Part shown: positions 1-8,192 of the stretch, one piece after another
How the letters are laid out: each line of letters begins with the position of its first letter
Numbering within the stretch: the first letter of the stretch is position 1
DNA from: Chloroflexota bacterium
GTDB lineage: Bacteria > Chloroflexota > Anaerolineae > Promineifilales > Promineifilaceae
Direction of reading: 5' to 3'
NCBI GenBank assembly: GCA_018004935.1
Contig: JAGNBF010000030.1
Location: 1 to 64,000, forward strand
DNA length: 64,000 bases
Made by a program: the position numbers and the translations under genes
Notes under the pieces: generated by a model
The model's database searches: none
Told to the model about the DNA's origin: nothing
What the model saw: only the letters and a program-made list of their open reading frames with translations

Positions 1-476
1 AAAGAGATTATCTATTTTGTTCCCATAAATTACATATTTTGTAACGATGTATCTTAGACTACTTTAATTATCTCCGCAACCCAACAAGCAACATTTCAGA
101 GGTTTTCCCAACCGCCCCATATCTTCTCAAAATCTCGGGAATAACGAGGCCTGCGCTTGTCGAAGGCCGTTAGTTTCGACAAGCGCAAACCACAGTTACC
201 CTACATTATTGAGAAGACACTCACCCCCTTACAAACATGGCCCTACCGGAGCAAACGAGATAGGATTATCCTTACCTCTACCTAAGCGATTCGTTACCGG
301 AACCCTGATAATTCCCTGCCAATTATTTACAATTGTTTCACGTGAAACAGTCATCACAAAACTGTTTGACATAATGCTTGCACTTTACGTAAAGCATGCT
401 ACCATATTGTGAAGCCACCGTGAAAAATGGGGGTTGTGTTTCGTTTATGGGTTGTAGATGCAACCGGAGGTAGCCC
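1..476. other. Intergenic region with parS and a dispersed palindromic repeat
   Basis: No convincing gene. It contains a GCGCTTGTCGAA / TTCGACAAGCGC inverted repeat at about 150-192 (a copy of a family seen throughout the window), the parS palindrome at 334-349, and the leader of the next gene with a GGAGG ribosome binding site near 464-468. Confidence 0.7.
334..349. promoter_or_regulatory. parS: parS centromere site (ParB-binding palindrome)
   Basis: The 16 bases TGTTTCACGTGAAACA are a perfect palindrome and match the canonical bacterial chromosomal parS consensus exactly. ParB nucleates here and spreads, and SMC/ParA act on the complex for origin segregation. parS sites normally cluster near oriC, which fits the DnaA-box-like sites 2.6 kb downstream. 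No parA/parB genes are in the window. Only one copy was noticed. Confidence 0.85.
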
Positions 477-1121
477 ATGCGGAAATTAATTTGGGAAGGA
501 ACACCATGGCAAGCATTCAAAAACTTTGCTATTCTCTTTTCCTTCATCGTCAATCTAATTACCATCATTATCCTGCTCATTGCCGCTCCCCTCATTATTC
601 CGATTGTTAATGATATTGTGGAACCTATTGTGGGAGGGCTAAATAACAGTTTCGTGGATATGGGAGAAGCCCATATCGTCCAAGAAATCCAGGTTAGTGA
701 TACGATTCCCGTTGTTTTCACATTGCCATTATCTACAACGACACAAGTCCGACTGATTGCTCCGGTGCCGGTGCAGGCCCAGACGAGTTTTTCCCTTCCT
801 GATGGGGGCGGTACCATCAATGGAATCGTCAATCTTACATTAGCGGAAGGAATGATTCTGCCGGTGGCTCTCAACCTGGTTGTGCCAGTGAGCCAGACTA
901 TTCCGGTAAATTTAGCCGTAGGTGTAGATATCCCTTTAGCCCAAACAGAATTAGGACGACCATTTAATGATCTACAAATGATTTTCCATCCGCTCTATGG
1001 ATTGCTACAAGGGTTACCTTCTACAAATGGCGAATTTTATGAACGAATTCAAAGTAGTGTCATAACGCCTGAGGTTGATGATACAGGTGTAGCAACAAGC
1101 GAAGCACCAGACGAACCCTAG
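477..1121 (+). CDS. Membrane-anchored protein of unknown function
   Basis: Unrecognised 214-residue protein. Residues about 15-45 form one strong hydrophobic segment (rich in Ile/Leu) followed by a beta-rich, Val/Pro/Thr-rich soluble part and an acidic C-terminal tail. This suggests a single-pass protein with most of its mass outside or along the membrane. The ATG at 477 is preceded by a GGAGG at suitable spacing, and the neighbour starts 11 bases after its stop, so the two are probably co-transcribed. The repeated IPV/IPVN pattern in residues about 130-155 suggests a small beta domain. No catalytic motif was seen. Confidence 0.7.
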   Translation: MRKLIWEGTPWQAFKNFAILFSFIVNLITIIILLIAAPLIIPIVNDIVEPIVGGLNNSFVDMGEAHIVQEIQVSDTIPVVFTLPLSTTTQVRLIAPVPVQAQTSFSLPDGGGTINGIVNLTLAEGMILPVALNLVVPVSQTIPVNLAVGVDIPLAQTELGRPFNDLQMIFHPLYGLLQGLPSTNGEFYERIQSSVITPEVDDTGVATSEAPDEP

Positions 1122-1131
1122 TTTATCTTCA

Positions 1132-2037
1132 ATGCAAGCCGACACACCACCAGTTTGTGATTACGAAGGGTCAGATTATCGTACCCGTTTTTGGGAAGGC
1201 CAGGGGCGGAGTTATGAAGACCAGGTTGAGCGCATCGCCTTACGTCGGCTGATGCCCGCGACGGGTTCCACGTTACTAGAAATTGGAGCCGGTTATGGCC
1301 GGTTAGCGGATGAATACCGTGGGTATGAACGAGTGGTTTTATTTGACTACTCACGGTCGCTGTTACGTGAGGCTCAAGGTCATTTAAAAAATGATCCGCG
1401 TTTCCTTTTTGTCGCCGGGAATTGGTACAAAATGCCCTTTGTTGCCGGGCTATTTGAGACGCTAGTCCAGATTCGTACAATTCATCATGCCGCCGATGTA
1501 CCGGCATTAATGGCACAACTGGCACGAATTGCGCGGCCGCATGGTCAGTACATCCTCGAGTTTGCCAACAAAAAAAACCTGAAGGCGATCTTCCGCTATT
1601 TACTTAGGCGGCAAAACTGGTCCCCCTTTACCCCTGAGCCTATTGAATTCGCCACCCTTAACTTTGATTTTCAAACCAATTGGATACGTCAACAATTGAG
1701 CCAGGCTGGCTTTAAGCCTGGACAAATGTTGACTACTTCCCATTACCGCATTCCCCTGCTTAAGAAAATTATCCCGATGTCACTGTTAGTGCAACTGGAT
1801 AGTCTGGCGCAGTGGACGGGAAACTGGTGGCAGTTGTCGCCCAGTGTATTTGTCTATAATCAGCATCCGCAAACGAGTGCGGCCGCGGTTCCCCATCAAT
1901 TTTTTGCTTGCCCCGAATGCCAGACATCTCTAGCGGAATCCTCAACAGACCGGTTACTGTGTACCGGTTGCGGCCGCGCCTGGGCGATCCGTGATGGATT
2001 GTATGACTTTAAAGAGCCAGTAAATCCCTCTGATTGA
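1132..2037 (+). CDS. SAM-dependent methyltransferase with C-terminal zinc ribbon
   Basis: 301 residues. The class I methyltransferase motif I is seen as LLEIGAGYGR (about residues 47-56), followed by an acidic strand end in VLFDYS and a post-I region typical of the Methyltransf_11/UbiE group. A Trm112-like zinc ribbon, CPEC...CTGC, lies near residues 261-285. Such Trm112-type tails occur in a range of small-molecule and tRNA methyltransferases, and the substrate cannot be read from sequence. It starts 11 bases after the preceding membrane protein gene. Two GCGGCCGC octamers (1879, 1970) lie in its 3' part. Confidence 0.85.
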   Translation: MQADTPPVCDYEGSDYRTRFWEGQGRSYEDQVERIALRRLMPATGSTLLEIGAGYGRLADEYRGYERVVLFDYSRSLLREAQGHLKNDPRFLFVAGNWYKMPFVAGLFETLVQIRTIHHAADVPALMAQLARIARPHGQYILEFANKKNLKAIFRYLLRRQNWSPFTPEPIEFATLNFDFQTNWIRQQLSQAGFKPGQMLTTSHYRIPLLKKIIPMSLLVQLDSLAQWTGNWWQLSPSVFVYNQHPQTSAAAVPHQFFACPECQTSLAESSTDRLLCTGCGRAWAIRDGLYDFKEPVNPSD

Positions 2038-2495
2038 ACAAGTCAACACAAACTTACGACCTGTCCGTAACCCTGGCAGACAGACCATCCGCACAAACCC
2101 ACCCCACGCTTTCATAAACTGTTCGCGTTTGTAACTCCTAAGGCTCTTGAGGGCAGAACTTGTCGAAGCCTCGTGTTGCCTTCGATAAACTCAGGCAACG
2201 GCTTAGCAGTTACTCGTGGTCAGTTATTGCGCTTTTACGCTGTGGCTGGGTCAGAAGACTGGTCACAGCAAACTCAGAAGTTATTTGCGAGCGAACCATA
2301 ACCGGGACAAGCCAGAAGCAAAAAGAAGAAAACAGCGGGCACAACCTGGAAAGGCTGTGCTACATCCATAAACAGCGACAATTTTTTGTTGATGTTGGTG
2401 TGTAAGTACCTAATAGGTTACACGCAATGGAGCTTATTCAGGGGATAATCATAGAGGCACGATCAGTCGGGGCACAGCATTCAACCGGGGAAATT

Positions 2496-2529
2496 AAAAG
2501 GGCCTCACCCCGAAAGGCAAGGCCCTTTT
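2496..2529. terminator. Rho-independent terminator-like hairpin
   Basis: Perfect 10-bp stem AAAAGGGCCT / AGGCCCTTTT with a 14-base loop, followed by TTTTGTTTTGG. The A-run on the other side makes it potentially bidirectional. It lies 460 bases after the methyltransferase gene and may end transcription coming from that side. Confidence 0.7.
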
Positions 2530-2534
2530 GTTTT

Positions 2535-2585
2535 GGCACCGTAGCACTAATTCGTCAACTGAAACGGAGATAGTGCTACGGTGCC
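2535..2585. terminator. Second strong hairpin, 15-bp perfect stem
   Basis: GGCACCGTAGCACTA (2535-2549) pairs perfectly with TAGTGCTACGGTGCC (2571-2585) around a 21-base loop, followed by ATTTTTAC. It sits immediately after the preceding terminator. It could be a second terminator or a structured RNA end. The origin-like region follows. Confidence 0.55.
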
Positions 2586-2878
2586 ATTTTTACTACTAGC
2601 CATGAGCACCACCTCCTTACCCTAAAGATAGCTGTGCAGATACCTGCGATAAATAGCATAATGAACAAAAAGATTATGACATAGGGTTATAGGGTTGTCA
2701 ATGTGAATAATCGGCGAGTCATTCAACAGACAAGTTTTGTCAGATATAGTGCCAACAGGCACTCTTTACCGGGCTGGAAGGGAATCTGAAAAGTTATTTC
2801 CTTTTTATCCTTGTTTATAGTATGTGTAGTTAGAGGCATTAGTAGGGGCTGTGAGTATGTGTATAACAGCATATACGG

Positions 2879-2919
2879 CCCATATCTGGAAAAAATGGGG
2901 ACAACACCCCAGATATGGG
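2879..2919. repeat. Inverted repeat CCCATATCTGG / CCAGATATGGG
   Basis: Perfect 11-bp arms at 2879-2889 and 2909-2919 with a 19-base spacer, just before the first DnaA box. A related CCCCCATATGTGGGG sequence occurs at about 3050. It could be an operator or part of the origin architecture. Confidence 0.5.
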
Positions 2920-2949
2920 TGGTCGGTGGGAAAAAAGCATTGTGCGGCT

Positions 2950-3149
2950 TGTGGATAAATGAGGGAGAAGAGGAATGGGACAGTAACGCGGCCGCGTCAG
3001 GCCCAAAACAGACATCTTACAAATCTGGGCGACCCTGACACCCATACCCCCATATGTGGGGGGGACTGACACGAGATGATGGTTCAAGCTTTTGTCAAGT
3101 TATCCACTGTCTGAGGTCTTTCTCCACAGTTTTCCCCGACTTATCCACA
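2950..3149. other. oriC: Candidate replication-origin segment with three DnaA-box-like sites
   Basis: TGTGGATAA at 2950-2958 and TTATCCACA at 3141-3149 are perfect DnaA boxes in opposite orientation, and TTATCCACT at 3100-3108 is one mismatch off. A further weak match is TCTCCACAG near 3121. AT-richer DNA lies just upstream (2640-2830). Together with the parS at 334 this suggests oriC or its immediate neighbourhood. Against it: dnaA, dnaN and other usual origin genes are not in the window, and genes on both sides run the same way. Confidence 0.5.
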
Positions 3150-3315
3150 ATTAACGCCCTTTTAACGCCTCGGGCGTAGCTTCGCAATAAAGCATGATGA
3201 TGTTAATTGAGCCTGTCACTACTAACGTCTTGCGACAAACTCAGGCCACGGTTCCCCCAAAACATCCGTCATTCTCAATTTGACCGCCCATACGAGTAGA
3301 TAGCCCGGGCGGGAA

Positions 3316-3355
3316 AAAAACGCCCCTGGTAGTCCAAAGACACCAGAGGCGTTTT
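3316..3355. terminator. Terminator of the tRNA-Lys transcript (bidirectional)
   Basis: A-rich flank and CGCCCCTGGT (3321-3330) pair with ACCAGAGGCG plus T-run (3342-3355). Read on the minus strand the T-run follows the stem directly, 12 bases after the tRNA 3' end. Confidence 0.8.
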
Positions 3356-3366
3356 TCTAAAAATGG

Positions 3367-3442
3367 TGGTGGGCCATGGGGGACTCGAACCCTCGACCAA
3401 TTGATTAAAAGTCAACTGCTCTACCAACTGAGCTAATGGCCC
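3367..3442 (-). tRNA. tRNA-Lys, anticodon TTT
   Basis: Cloverleaf on the minus strand: acceptor GGGCCAT / ATGGCCC (3436-3442 and 3371-3377), D-arm with GCTCAGTTGGTAGAGC, anticodon stem TTGA / TCAA around CTTTTAA giving anticodon TTT, T-arm GAGGGTTCGAGTCCCCC, discriminator A and an encoded CCA (3367-3369). It reads AAA/AAG lysine codons. A good promoter lies upstream and a terminator directly downstream. Confidence 0.97.
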
Positions 3443-3454
3443 ACAGCGAAGGAG

Positions 3455-3483
3455 ATTATAACGGACAATGCAGAAAGGTTCAA
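3455..3483 (-). promoter_or_regulatory. Sigma-70-type promoter of tRNA-Lys
   Basis: On the minus strand TTGAAC (3478-3483) is followed by exactly 17 bases and TATAAT (3455-3460), ending 12 bases before the tRNA 5' end. Confidence 0.8.
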
Positions 3484-3572
3484 CCATATTTTCTAGGACG
3501 ATTGCCCACTCCCCAAAAATGAACCTATCTCCCTGGCGATTCCCTCTGAGAAGGGGGAAAATATCAATGGGG

Positions 3573-3608
3573 GCCGATTTTCGCAGGCGTGCGCCTGCGA
3601 AAATCGGC
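3573..3608. repeat. Perfect long palindrome with 2-nt loop
   Basis: A 17-bp perfect stem (GCCGATTTTCGCAGGCG and its complement) around TG. It belongs to a group of palindromes in the window with different outer stems but the same GGCG-NN-CGCC centre. Confidence 0.85.
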
Positions 3609-3774
3609 TCATAATTGGTAGGGTAAGGGTAATCTCATATAAATTTGACGACTACCAGGGAGTAAGTGAATAATTGTAATGATTACTTTTCGCCCATGAG
3701 TGTTTATTACCGCGCCATAAGAGAACACCAGCGTTGTTTGCGGGCAGTGAATAACCTGGTTCACCCCAAATTCT

Positions 3775-5475
3775 ATGCGTACAGACCCCGTGCTTGGTCG
3801 TCAATTTGCTAACTTCCGCGTTGAACGTGTGCTTCAGCGTGGAGGCATGGCGCAAGTTTATTACGGCACGGATGTAAAACTCCGCCGCCCCGTTGCCATC
3901 AAAATCATTGATACGCTGTATCGCGAAAATCCCATCTATGCGCGACGCTTTATCGAAGAGGCCCGCACAGTGGCCACCTGGTCGCACGAAAACATTATCC
4001 GCATTTATTATGCTGATGATGAAGATGATCTGTATTACTTTGTGATGGAGTATATTGATGGATCTGATCTGGGAGCTTTACTGGCGGATTACACCCGGCG
4101 CGGGGAGTTTATGCCGTATGCGGAAGTAATTCGCCTGGGTCGAGGAATCGCGGCCGCGCTGGATTACGCTCATGAACAAGGGGTCATTCATCGGGATGTT
4201 AAACCCTCGAATGTGATGGTGGCAAAGGATGGCCGGGTTATTTTAATGGATTTTGGCCTGGCTTTAAGTCTTGAGGGGGGATCTATTGGCGAAGCCTTTG
4301 GCACCCCCCAATATATCGCCCCAGAGCAGGCCAATCGCTCAGCGGATGCGGTTCCTCAGTCTGATCTCTATTCGTTGGGCGTTATTTTGTATGAATTACT
4401 GACGGGTACTATCCCCTTTGATGACCCTTCTGCCGCGACACTGGTAATTCAGCATTTACTTCACGAACCTCCCACCCCTTCAGACATAAACCCGGCTTTG
4501 CCAGAGAGTGTAGACCGGGTGTTGTTGAAGGCGTTACGCAAAAAACCTGAAGATAGGTATGGTTCAGGTGAAGCTCTGATGGCCGCCCTGAATGAAGCCC
4601 TGCCCCTGCGGACCACAGATCGGGAGATGCCAGCTTTACCGCCACTGCCCGCTGGTCTGACCCCCTCTCCACCAGCGGTGGAAGTTGCTCCTGTTCCAGC
4701 GCAGTCGTCTTTTAGATATAGCACCGGGCGAGAAAAATGGTTTAACTGGTTGTTGGGTGGGGTTTTGTTTGGGGGCATTTTGGCCTTGTTGCTTATCACC
4801 TGGACTTATCGGCGGGGTAATGAGTTAACGGGGACAGAGATCGCGGCCGCGGTAGCATCCCCCTCGGCGGTGGTGGCGACGCTTTCCCCCACGGCCCCGA
4901 CTGCCACGCGAACCCCTTTTGTGGGGCCAAGTATTTCTACCATTATGCCTACGGCTACATCGAGTGCTGTTGCCCCCATAAACTCTTTAGCCACCCCCAC
5001 CTGGACCACTACCCATCCAAATGAAGACTCACTGACTGTGATGTTCACACCAACCTCTCCGCCCATTCTGACATCTGGGCATGCCATTCAGTTATTTTAT
5101 GATGAAACTAGTTTCTATCTGCTGAATCAGGCCAGACCTTCAATTATGGTGGGGTTATTGACTTTTGAAGCAATAGATAATCGCACCGGGGTATCGGCGG
5201 CGTATCTTTTTTCGGGTCGGTTGTGGAGTGATTTTTTTGATGAGCTAGAGGAAGGCAATTGTGTGCGGATTGAGACGGTAGAAGGGCCACGTTGGATGCG
5301 GCCGCCAGAATGTGACGATTATAATGCCACCGTCACTCCCCTTAATGAAAGCTCGGAACTGGTTTTCTGGCTCAGCCGTAGCTTCGTCAGTGAGTTCCGG
5401 ATTCTCTGGTTGGGGCAAGAAGTGGGGCGTTGCCAGACCCATGTGGGCGTTTGTCAGGTTTTTCTCCCGGAATAA
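3775..5475 (+). CDS. Membrane Ser/Thr protein kinase (PknB-like)
   Basis: 566 residues. A Hanks-type kinase domain fills residues about 10-275: glycine loop QRGGMAQVYYG, VAIK lysine (K43), catalytic HRDVKPSN (D141), DFG (D159), APEQ activation-segment end. A Pro-rich linker leads to one membrane segment at about 322-344, a Thr/Pro-rich stalk (about 350-420) and a C-terminal extracellular beta domain (about 435-566) of unknown fold. It would phosphorylate cytoplasmic Ser/Thr targets in response to an outer signal. The ECF sigma gene begins 47 bases downstream, which suggests a shared signalling unit. The start lacks a strong ribosome binding site. Confidence 0.92.
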   Translation: MRTDPVLGRQFANFRVERVLQRGGMAQVYYGTDVKLRRPVAIKIIDTLYRENPIYARRFIEEARTVATWSHENIIRIYYADDEDDLYYFVMEYIDGSDLGALLADYTRRGEFMPYAEVIRLGRGIAAALDYAHEQGVIHRDVKPSNVMVAKDGRVILMDFGLALSLEGGSIGEAFGTPQYIAPEQANRSADAVPQSDLYSLGVILYELLTGTIPFDDPSAATLVIQHLLHEPPTPSDINPALPESVDRVLLKALRKKPEDRYGSGEALMAALNEALPLRTTDREMPALPPLPAGLTPSPPAVEVAPVPAQSSFRYSTGREKWFNWLLGGVLFGGILALLLITWTYRRGNELTGTEIAAAVASPSAVVATLSPTAPTATRTPFVGPSISTIMPTATSSAVAPINSLATPTWTTTHPNEDSLTVMFTPTSPPILTSGHAIQLFYDETSFYLLNQARPSIMVGLLTFEAIDNRTGVSAAYLFSGRLWSDFFDELEEGNCVRIETVEGPRWMRPPECDDYNATVTPLNESSELVFWLSRSFVSEFRILWLGQEVGRCQTHVGVCQVFLPE

Positions 5476-5522
5476 TAATCTTGCAACTTTTTACCCCGAC
5501 GGCTGTATGATTCCATAGAGCC

Positions 5523-6089
5523 ATGTTAATTATTTCTGACCATGACCTTGTTGTGCGTGTTTTACAGGGCGATCATGAGTCGTTTGCTCTGGTAGTGCGA
5601 CGATATCAGGGCGTGGTCTTTAATGTGGCTTACCGGTTAGTGGGCAATCGGGCGGATGCCGAAGATATGGCGCAGGAAGCGTTTTGGCGGGCTTTTCGCG
5701 CCCTGGCCTCGTTTGATGCGGAACGGCCTTTGGCTCCCTGGCTGAAGAAAATTACCACGAATGTTTGTTTGAACTGGTTAGAAAGTCAGCGAGCGCGGCC
5801 GCAAATAGTCGCCTCGGATCTCTTTCTGGCTGATGAAGAATATGATGCCCTGGATAAACTGCCAGACCCTGCTCCCCCTCCAGAACAACACCTGGCCGGG
5901 AGAGAACAAGAACAACGCCTGCGCTCTGCTCTTATCCAACTGCCCCCCCGTTACCGGGTAATGATAGAATTACGTCATTATCAGGATTTGAGTTATGAGG
6001 AGATGGCCGAACTGCTCCAGGTTCCTTTGAGCACAGTCAAAAGTGATCTATTTCGGGCGCGTAAGTTGTTAGAGAAACAGTTGCAATAA
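5523..6089 (+). CDS. ECF-type RNA polymerase sigma factor
   Basis: 188 residues with the two ECF regions. Region 2 is at about 10-85 (FNVAYRLVGNRADAEDMAQEAFWRAFR) and region 4 at about 130-185 (LPPRYRVMIELRHYQDLSYEEMAELL ... STVKSDLFRARK, the helix-turn-helix for -35 binding). It directs polymerase to a small regulon. The next gene, 23 bases downstream, encodes a zinc-binding anti-sigma-like membrane protein, the usual arrangement. The proteins' target promoters cannot be inferred. Confidence 0.93.
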   Translation: MLIISDHDLVVRVLQGDHESFALVVRRYQGVVFNVAYRLVGNRADAEDMAQEAFWRAFRALASFDAERPLAPWLKKITTNVCLNWLESQRARPQIVASDLFLADEEYDALDKLPDPAPPPEQHLAGREQEQRLRSALIQLPPRYRVMIELRHYQDLSYEEMAELLQVPLSTVKSDLFRARKLLEKQLQ

Positions 6090-6112
6090 GGTAAAGGGTT
6101 GGCAATGGTGTT

Positions 6113-6697
6113 ATGATGAATCACCTGGATGAACTGACGTTGTATGAGTATCTGGATGGTGAGTTGGCCGCGGCCGCAAGTCAGGCTGTTATTGCTCACC
6201 TCGACACCTGCCCTGAGTGCCAGGCTTCATTGGTGCAGGCGCAAACCCTTTACACCACCTTGTCTGAACTGCCTGAACAGTCCCTGACGCGAGATCTCGC
6301 CCCTGCTGTCCTCAATGCCATCAGACAGGGCACGCGACCCGTGGTGCCCTGGTGGTGGGTGTGGGTGTTGCTCGCTGAAGGCTTTGCGGCCGCGTTGCTC
6401 AGCCTCATTCTCCGCCCCAACCTGTTCCCCCCCCTCCCCACCTGGATACCCCCGCTGTCAACCGCCCTTTCCCTGGAGGGCTTATCTCGTTTGTTCCTGA
6501 CAGGGTGGAGCGAGCTACAACAAATCTTCACCCTCACCTGGCCCGCTTTGCCCCCAGTGATACTGGCCGTACCGCTCATGGCCTGGCCAGGAATTTTAGG
6601 CCTGGCTTTGCTGGTAGGTATTTTGGGAAATGGCCTGCTTTGGCGTATGGTATTGTCCCCAATTTCTCCTCCTTCACAACGAGGTAAGCATGTCTGA
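6113..6697 (+). CDS. Anti-sigma factor with zf-HC2 domain and membrane segments
   Basis: 194 residues. The N-terminal domain carries the ZAS signature H-x3-C-x2-C in AHLDTCPECQ (about residues 29-38), which holds the partner sigma factor. Two or three hydrophobic stretches follow (about 76-100, 145-180), so the protein is anchored in the membrane. Two adjacent ATG codons (6113 and 6116) could serve as start. Its end overlaps the next gene by 8 bases, implying translational coupling. Regulation is probably release of the sigma factor on an envelope signal. Confidence 0.85.
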   Translation: MMNHLDELTLYEYLDGELAAAASQAVIAHLDTCPECQASLVQAQTLYTTLSELPEQSLTRDLAPAVLNAIRQGTRPVVPWWWVWVLLAEGFAAALLSLILRPNLFPPLPTWIPPLSTALSLEGLSRLFLTGWSELQQIFTLTWPALPPVILAVPLMAWPGILGLALLVGILGNGLLWRMVLSPISPPSQRGKHV

Positions 6698-7211
6698 CTT
6701 GCTCCGTTTTCTGCTGATAGCGCTCTTTTCGAGTGGAACTCTGGCGGCCGCCCTGGCAATGTTAGTTTTACTTTTGCCAAATTTTTCTGTCCTTACCGCA
6801 CAAGTATTGTCATCCATGCCTGGGCGTTCCTTTTTGTTGGGATTGGTAAACGCCATATTTTTGGGGATCGTAGCAATCGTGGCCTGGCAAATTGGCCAGA
6901 GTCTGGGTGGGTTTTTCGGGGGGGTCTTTAGCCTGGGTGGGTTAAGCCTTTTTTTCTTGCTGGGCGGGTTAGGTGTGTTGGGCATGACCGGCGTGGTCTG
7001 GTTGCTCCACCAAAGAGCTTATGGCGACGCGGCCGCGGGTCTCACCACCCTACTCCGCATTAGCCTTCTCTGCCTGGTTGCCCTTTTTTCCCCTCTATTG
7101 GGATGGCTTGTCCTCACCCCCATTCTCTTCATAACCAGTTTGGGTGCCACCCTCATTGCCCTCCTGCAACTGCTCCGCCTCCGCTCCCACAACCCTACCA
7201 AAGCGGCATAA
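6690..7211 (+). CDS. Hydrophobic membrane protein of the sigma operon
   Basis: 173 residues starting at the ATG at 6690 (preceded by GAGG), overlapping the anti-sigma gene by 8 bases. An upstream in-frame ATG at 6630 lies deep inside that gene and is unlikely. Four to five predicted membrane helices (about 5-30, 45-70, 75-105, 120-165) rich in Leu/Gly/Phe, with no motif that I recognise. Operon position suggests a role with the anti-sigma factor, but that is only context. Confidence 0.75.
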   Translation: MSDLLRFLLIALFSSGTLAAALAMLVLLLPNFSVLTAQVLSSMPGRSFLLGLVNAIFLGIVAIVAWQIGQSLGGFFGGVFSLGGLSLFFLLGGLGVLGMTGVVWLLHQRAYGDAAAGLTTLLRISLLCLVALFSPLLGWLVLTPILFITSLGATLIALLQLLRLRSHNPTKAA

Positions 7212-7309
7212 CCCGTGAATTTTTCCCTAAGCCATTTAATTGGGATATACTCAGCCCATAATTTGCGGTACAATTTGTCACACTGCCGTGCTTGAAATCA
7301 TGTACCTAT

Positions 7310-7340
7310 GATGATAATCACAATAAAATTGATTATCATC
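7310..7340. promoter_or_regulatory. Inverted repeat upstream of the response-regulator gene
   Basis: GATGATAATCA and TGATTATCATC are perfect 11-bp arms around 9 AT-rich bases, ending 49 bases before the start codon. It could be an operator (for example autoregulation) or a leader hairpin. No T-run follows, so a terminator is unlikely. Confidence 0.5.
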
Positions 7341-7389
7341 TTAATTATCTGGCTCTGAAACGTAGTCATGAACCCCCCGGGATGACCCT

Positions 7390-8136
7390 ATGCTTAATTC
7401 CAATCCAGAAATACAACGCATTCTGGCTGTAGATGATAATCCTTATACTTTACGTATTGTTGAACATGCTTTAGACAAGGCTGGTTATGAAGTCCTGACG
7501 GCTAGTTCTGGGCAAGATGCCATGCATGTTATCCAGAAACATGGTCTGCCTCACCTGGCCATCGTAGACATTAACATGCCGGTGATGGATGGTTTTGAGT
7601 TTTGCCGTACTGTTCATCAATTTAGCGATCTGCCGGTCATCATGCTCACAGCGGTCAATGAAGAAGAGACGATTATTAAGAGCATTGAGGAATTTGCTGA
7701 AGATTACATTATCAAACCGTTTAGCCCGAATGAATTGATTGCTCGTGTTAAACGAGTACTGCGGCGGATTGGCGTTTTTACCTACGCCTTGGCTCCCATC
7801 ACCAAAATTGACGAACACCTTTCTATTGATTTTGCTAACCGGGAAGTTGTCGTTGCAAATGAAAAGACATCCCTTACCCCCACGGAAACAAAACTCCTCT
7901 ATGTGCTCATGCGTAACGCCGGGCAGGTTGTGACCACGGACTTTCTTTTGCGGCGTATCTGGCCTTTAGAGGAAGCGTATGAAGATCGCCTCCATGTCCA
8001 TGTGCATCGCCTGCGCCGTAAAATCGAAATTAACCCCAGCAAACCAGAATACATCATTTCTGAGCGCGGCTCGGGGTATAGTTTTCCTTCTAAACCCGTG
8101 CATAACAATATTCTGGACCGCATTAGTAACGAATAG
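7390..8136 (+). CDS. OmpR/PhoB-family response regulator
   Basis: 248 residues. The receiver domain (about 10-125) has the acidic pair VDDN, phospho-acceptor Asp in VDINMP, LTA threonine and IKPF lysine. The winged-helix DNA-binding domain is at about 145-235, with LTPTETKLLYVLMRN and RLRRKIE...YIISERGSGYSF typical of Trans_reg_C. It is a two-component transcription regulator. No partner kinase lies next to it, so it may be an orphan. A perfect inverted repeat upstream is a possible self-regulatory site, and a clean terminator follows at 8166. Confidence 0.94.
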   Translation: MLNSNPEIQRILAVDDNPYTLRIVEHALDKAGYEVLTASSGQDAMHVIQKHGLPHLAIVDINMPVMDGFEFCRTVHQFSDLPVIMLTAVNEEETIIKSIEEFAEDYIIKPFSPNELIARVKRVLRRIGVFTYALAPITKIDEHLSIDFANREVVVANEKTSLTPTETKLLYVLMRNAGQVVTTDFLLRRIWPLEEAYEDRLHVHVHRLRRKIEINPSKPEYIISERGSGYSFPSKPVHNNILDRISNE

Positions 8137-8165
8137 GTAGTACTGCACCCAAGCAAAAGAAAAAG

Positions 8166-8192
8166 AGGCCGGTATATTACCGGCCTTTTTCT
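8166..8192 (+). terminator. Rho-independent terminator
   Basis: AGGCCGGTA (8166-8174) and TACCGGCCT (8178-8186) with a TAT loop, then a T-rich run. It ends the response-regulator transcript 30 bases after the stop codon. Confidence 0.9.

Larger units (their letters stand above)
2038..3366. other. Long non-coding region with repeats, terminators and candidate replication-origin elements
   Basis: About 1.3 kb without a believable gene. It holds degenerate copies of two dispersed repeat families (TTGTCGAAG palindrome near 2158-2200 and the gacTGGTCACAGC family near 2240-2310), two hairpins at 2496-2585, AT-richer DNA at about 2640-2830, an inverted repeat CCCATATCTGG / CCAGATATGGG at 2879-2919 and three DnaA-box-like 9-mers at 2950-3149. 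Short open frames here lack ribosome binding sites and homology-like composition. Confidence 0.6.

Noticed and set aside
338-874. 178-codon minus-strand frame
   Set aside because: Antisense of the membrane protein gene, which has a clear ribosome binding site and hydrophobic pattern.
2160-2405. Plus-strand open frame of 81 codons
   Set aside because: Covers dispersed repeats, has no ribosome binding site and no protein-like pattern.
2811-3087. Open frames on both strands over the DnaA-box segment
   Set aside because: They overlap each other, include inverted repeats and replication-type motifs and have no start signals.
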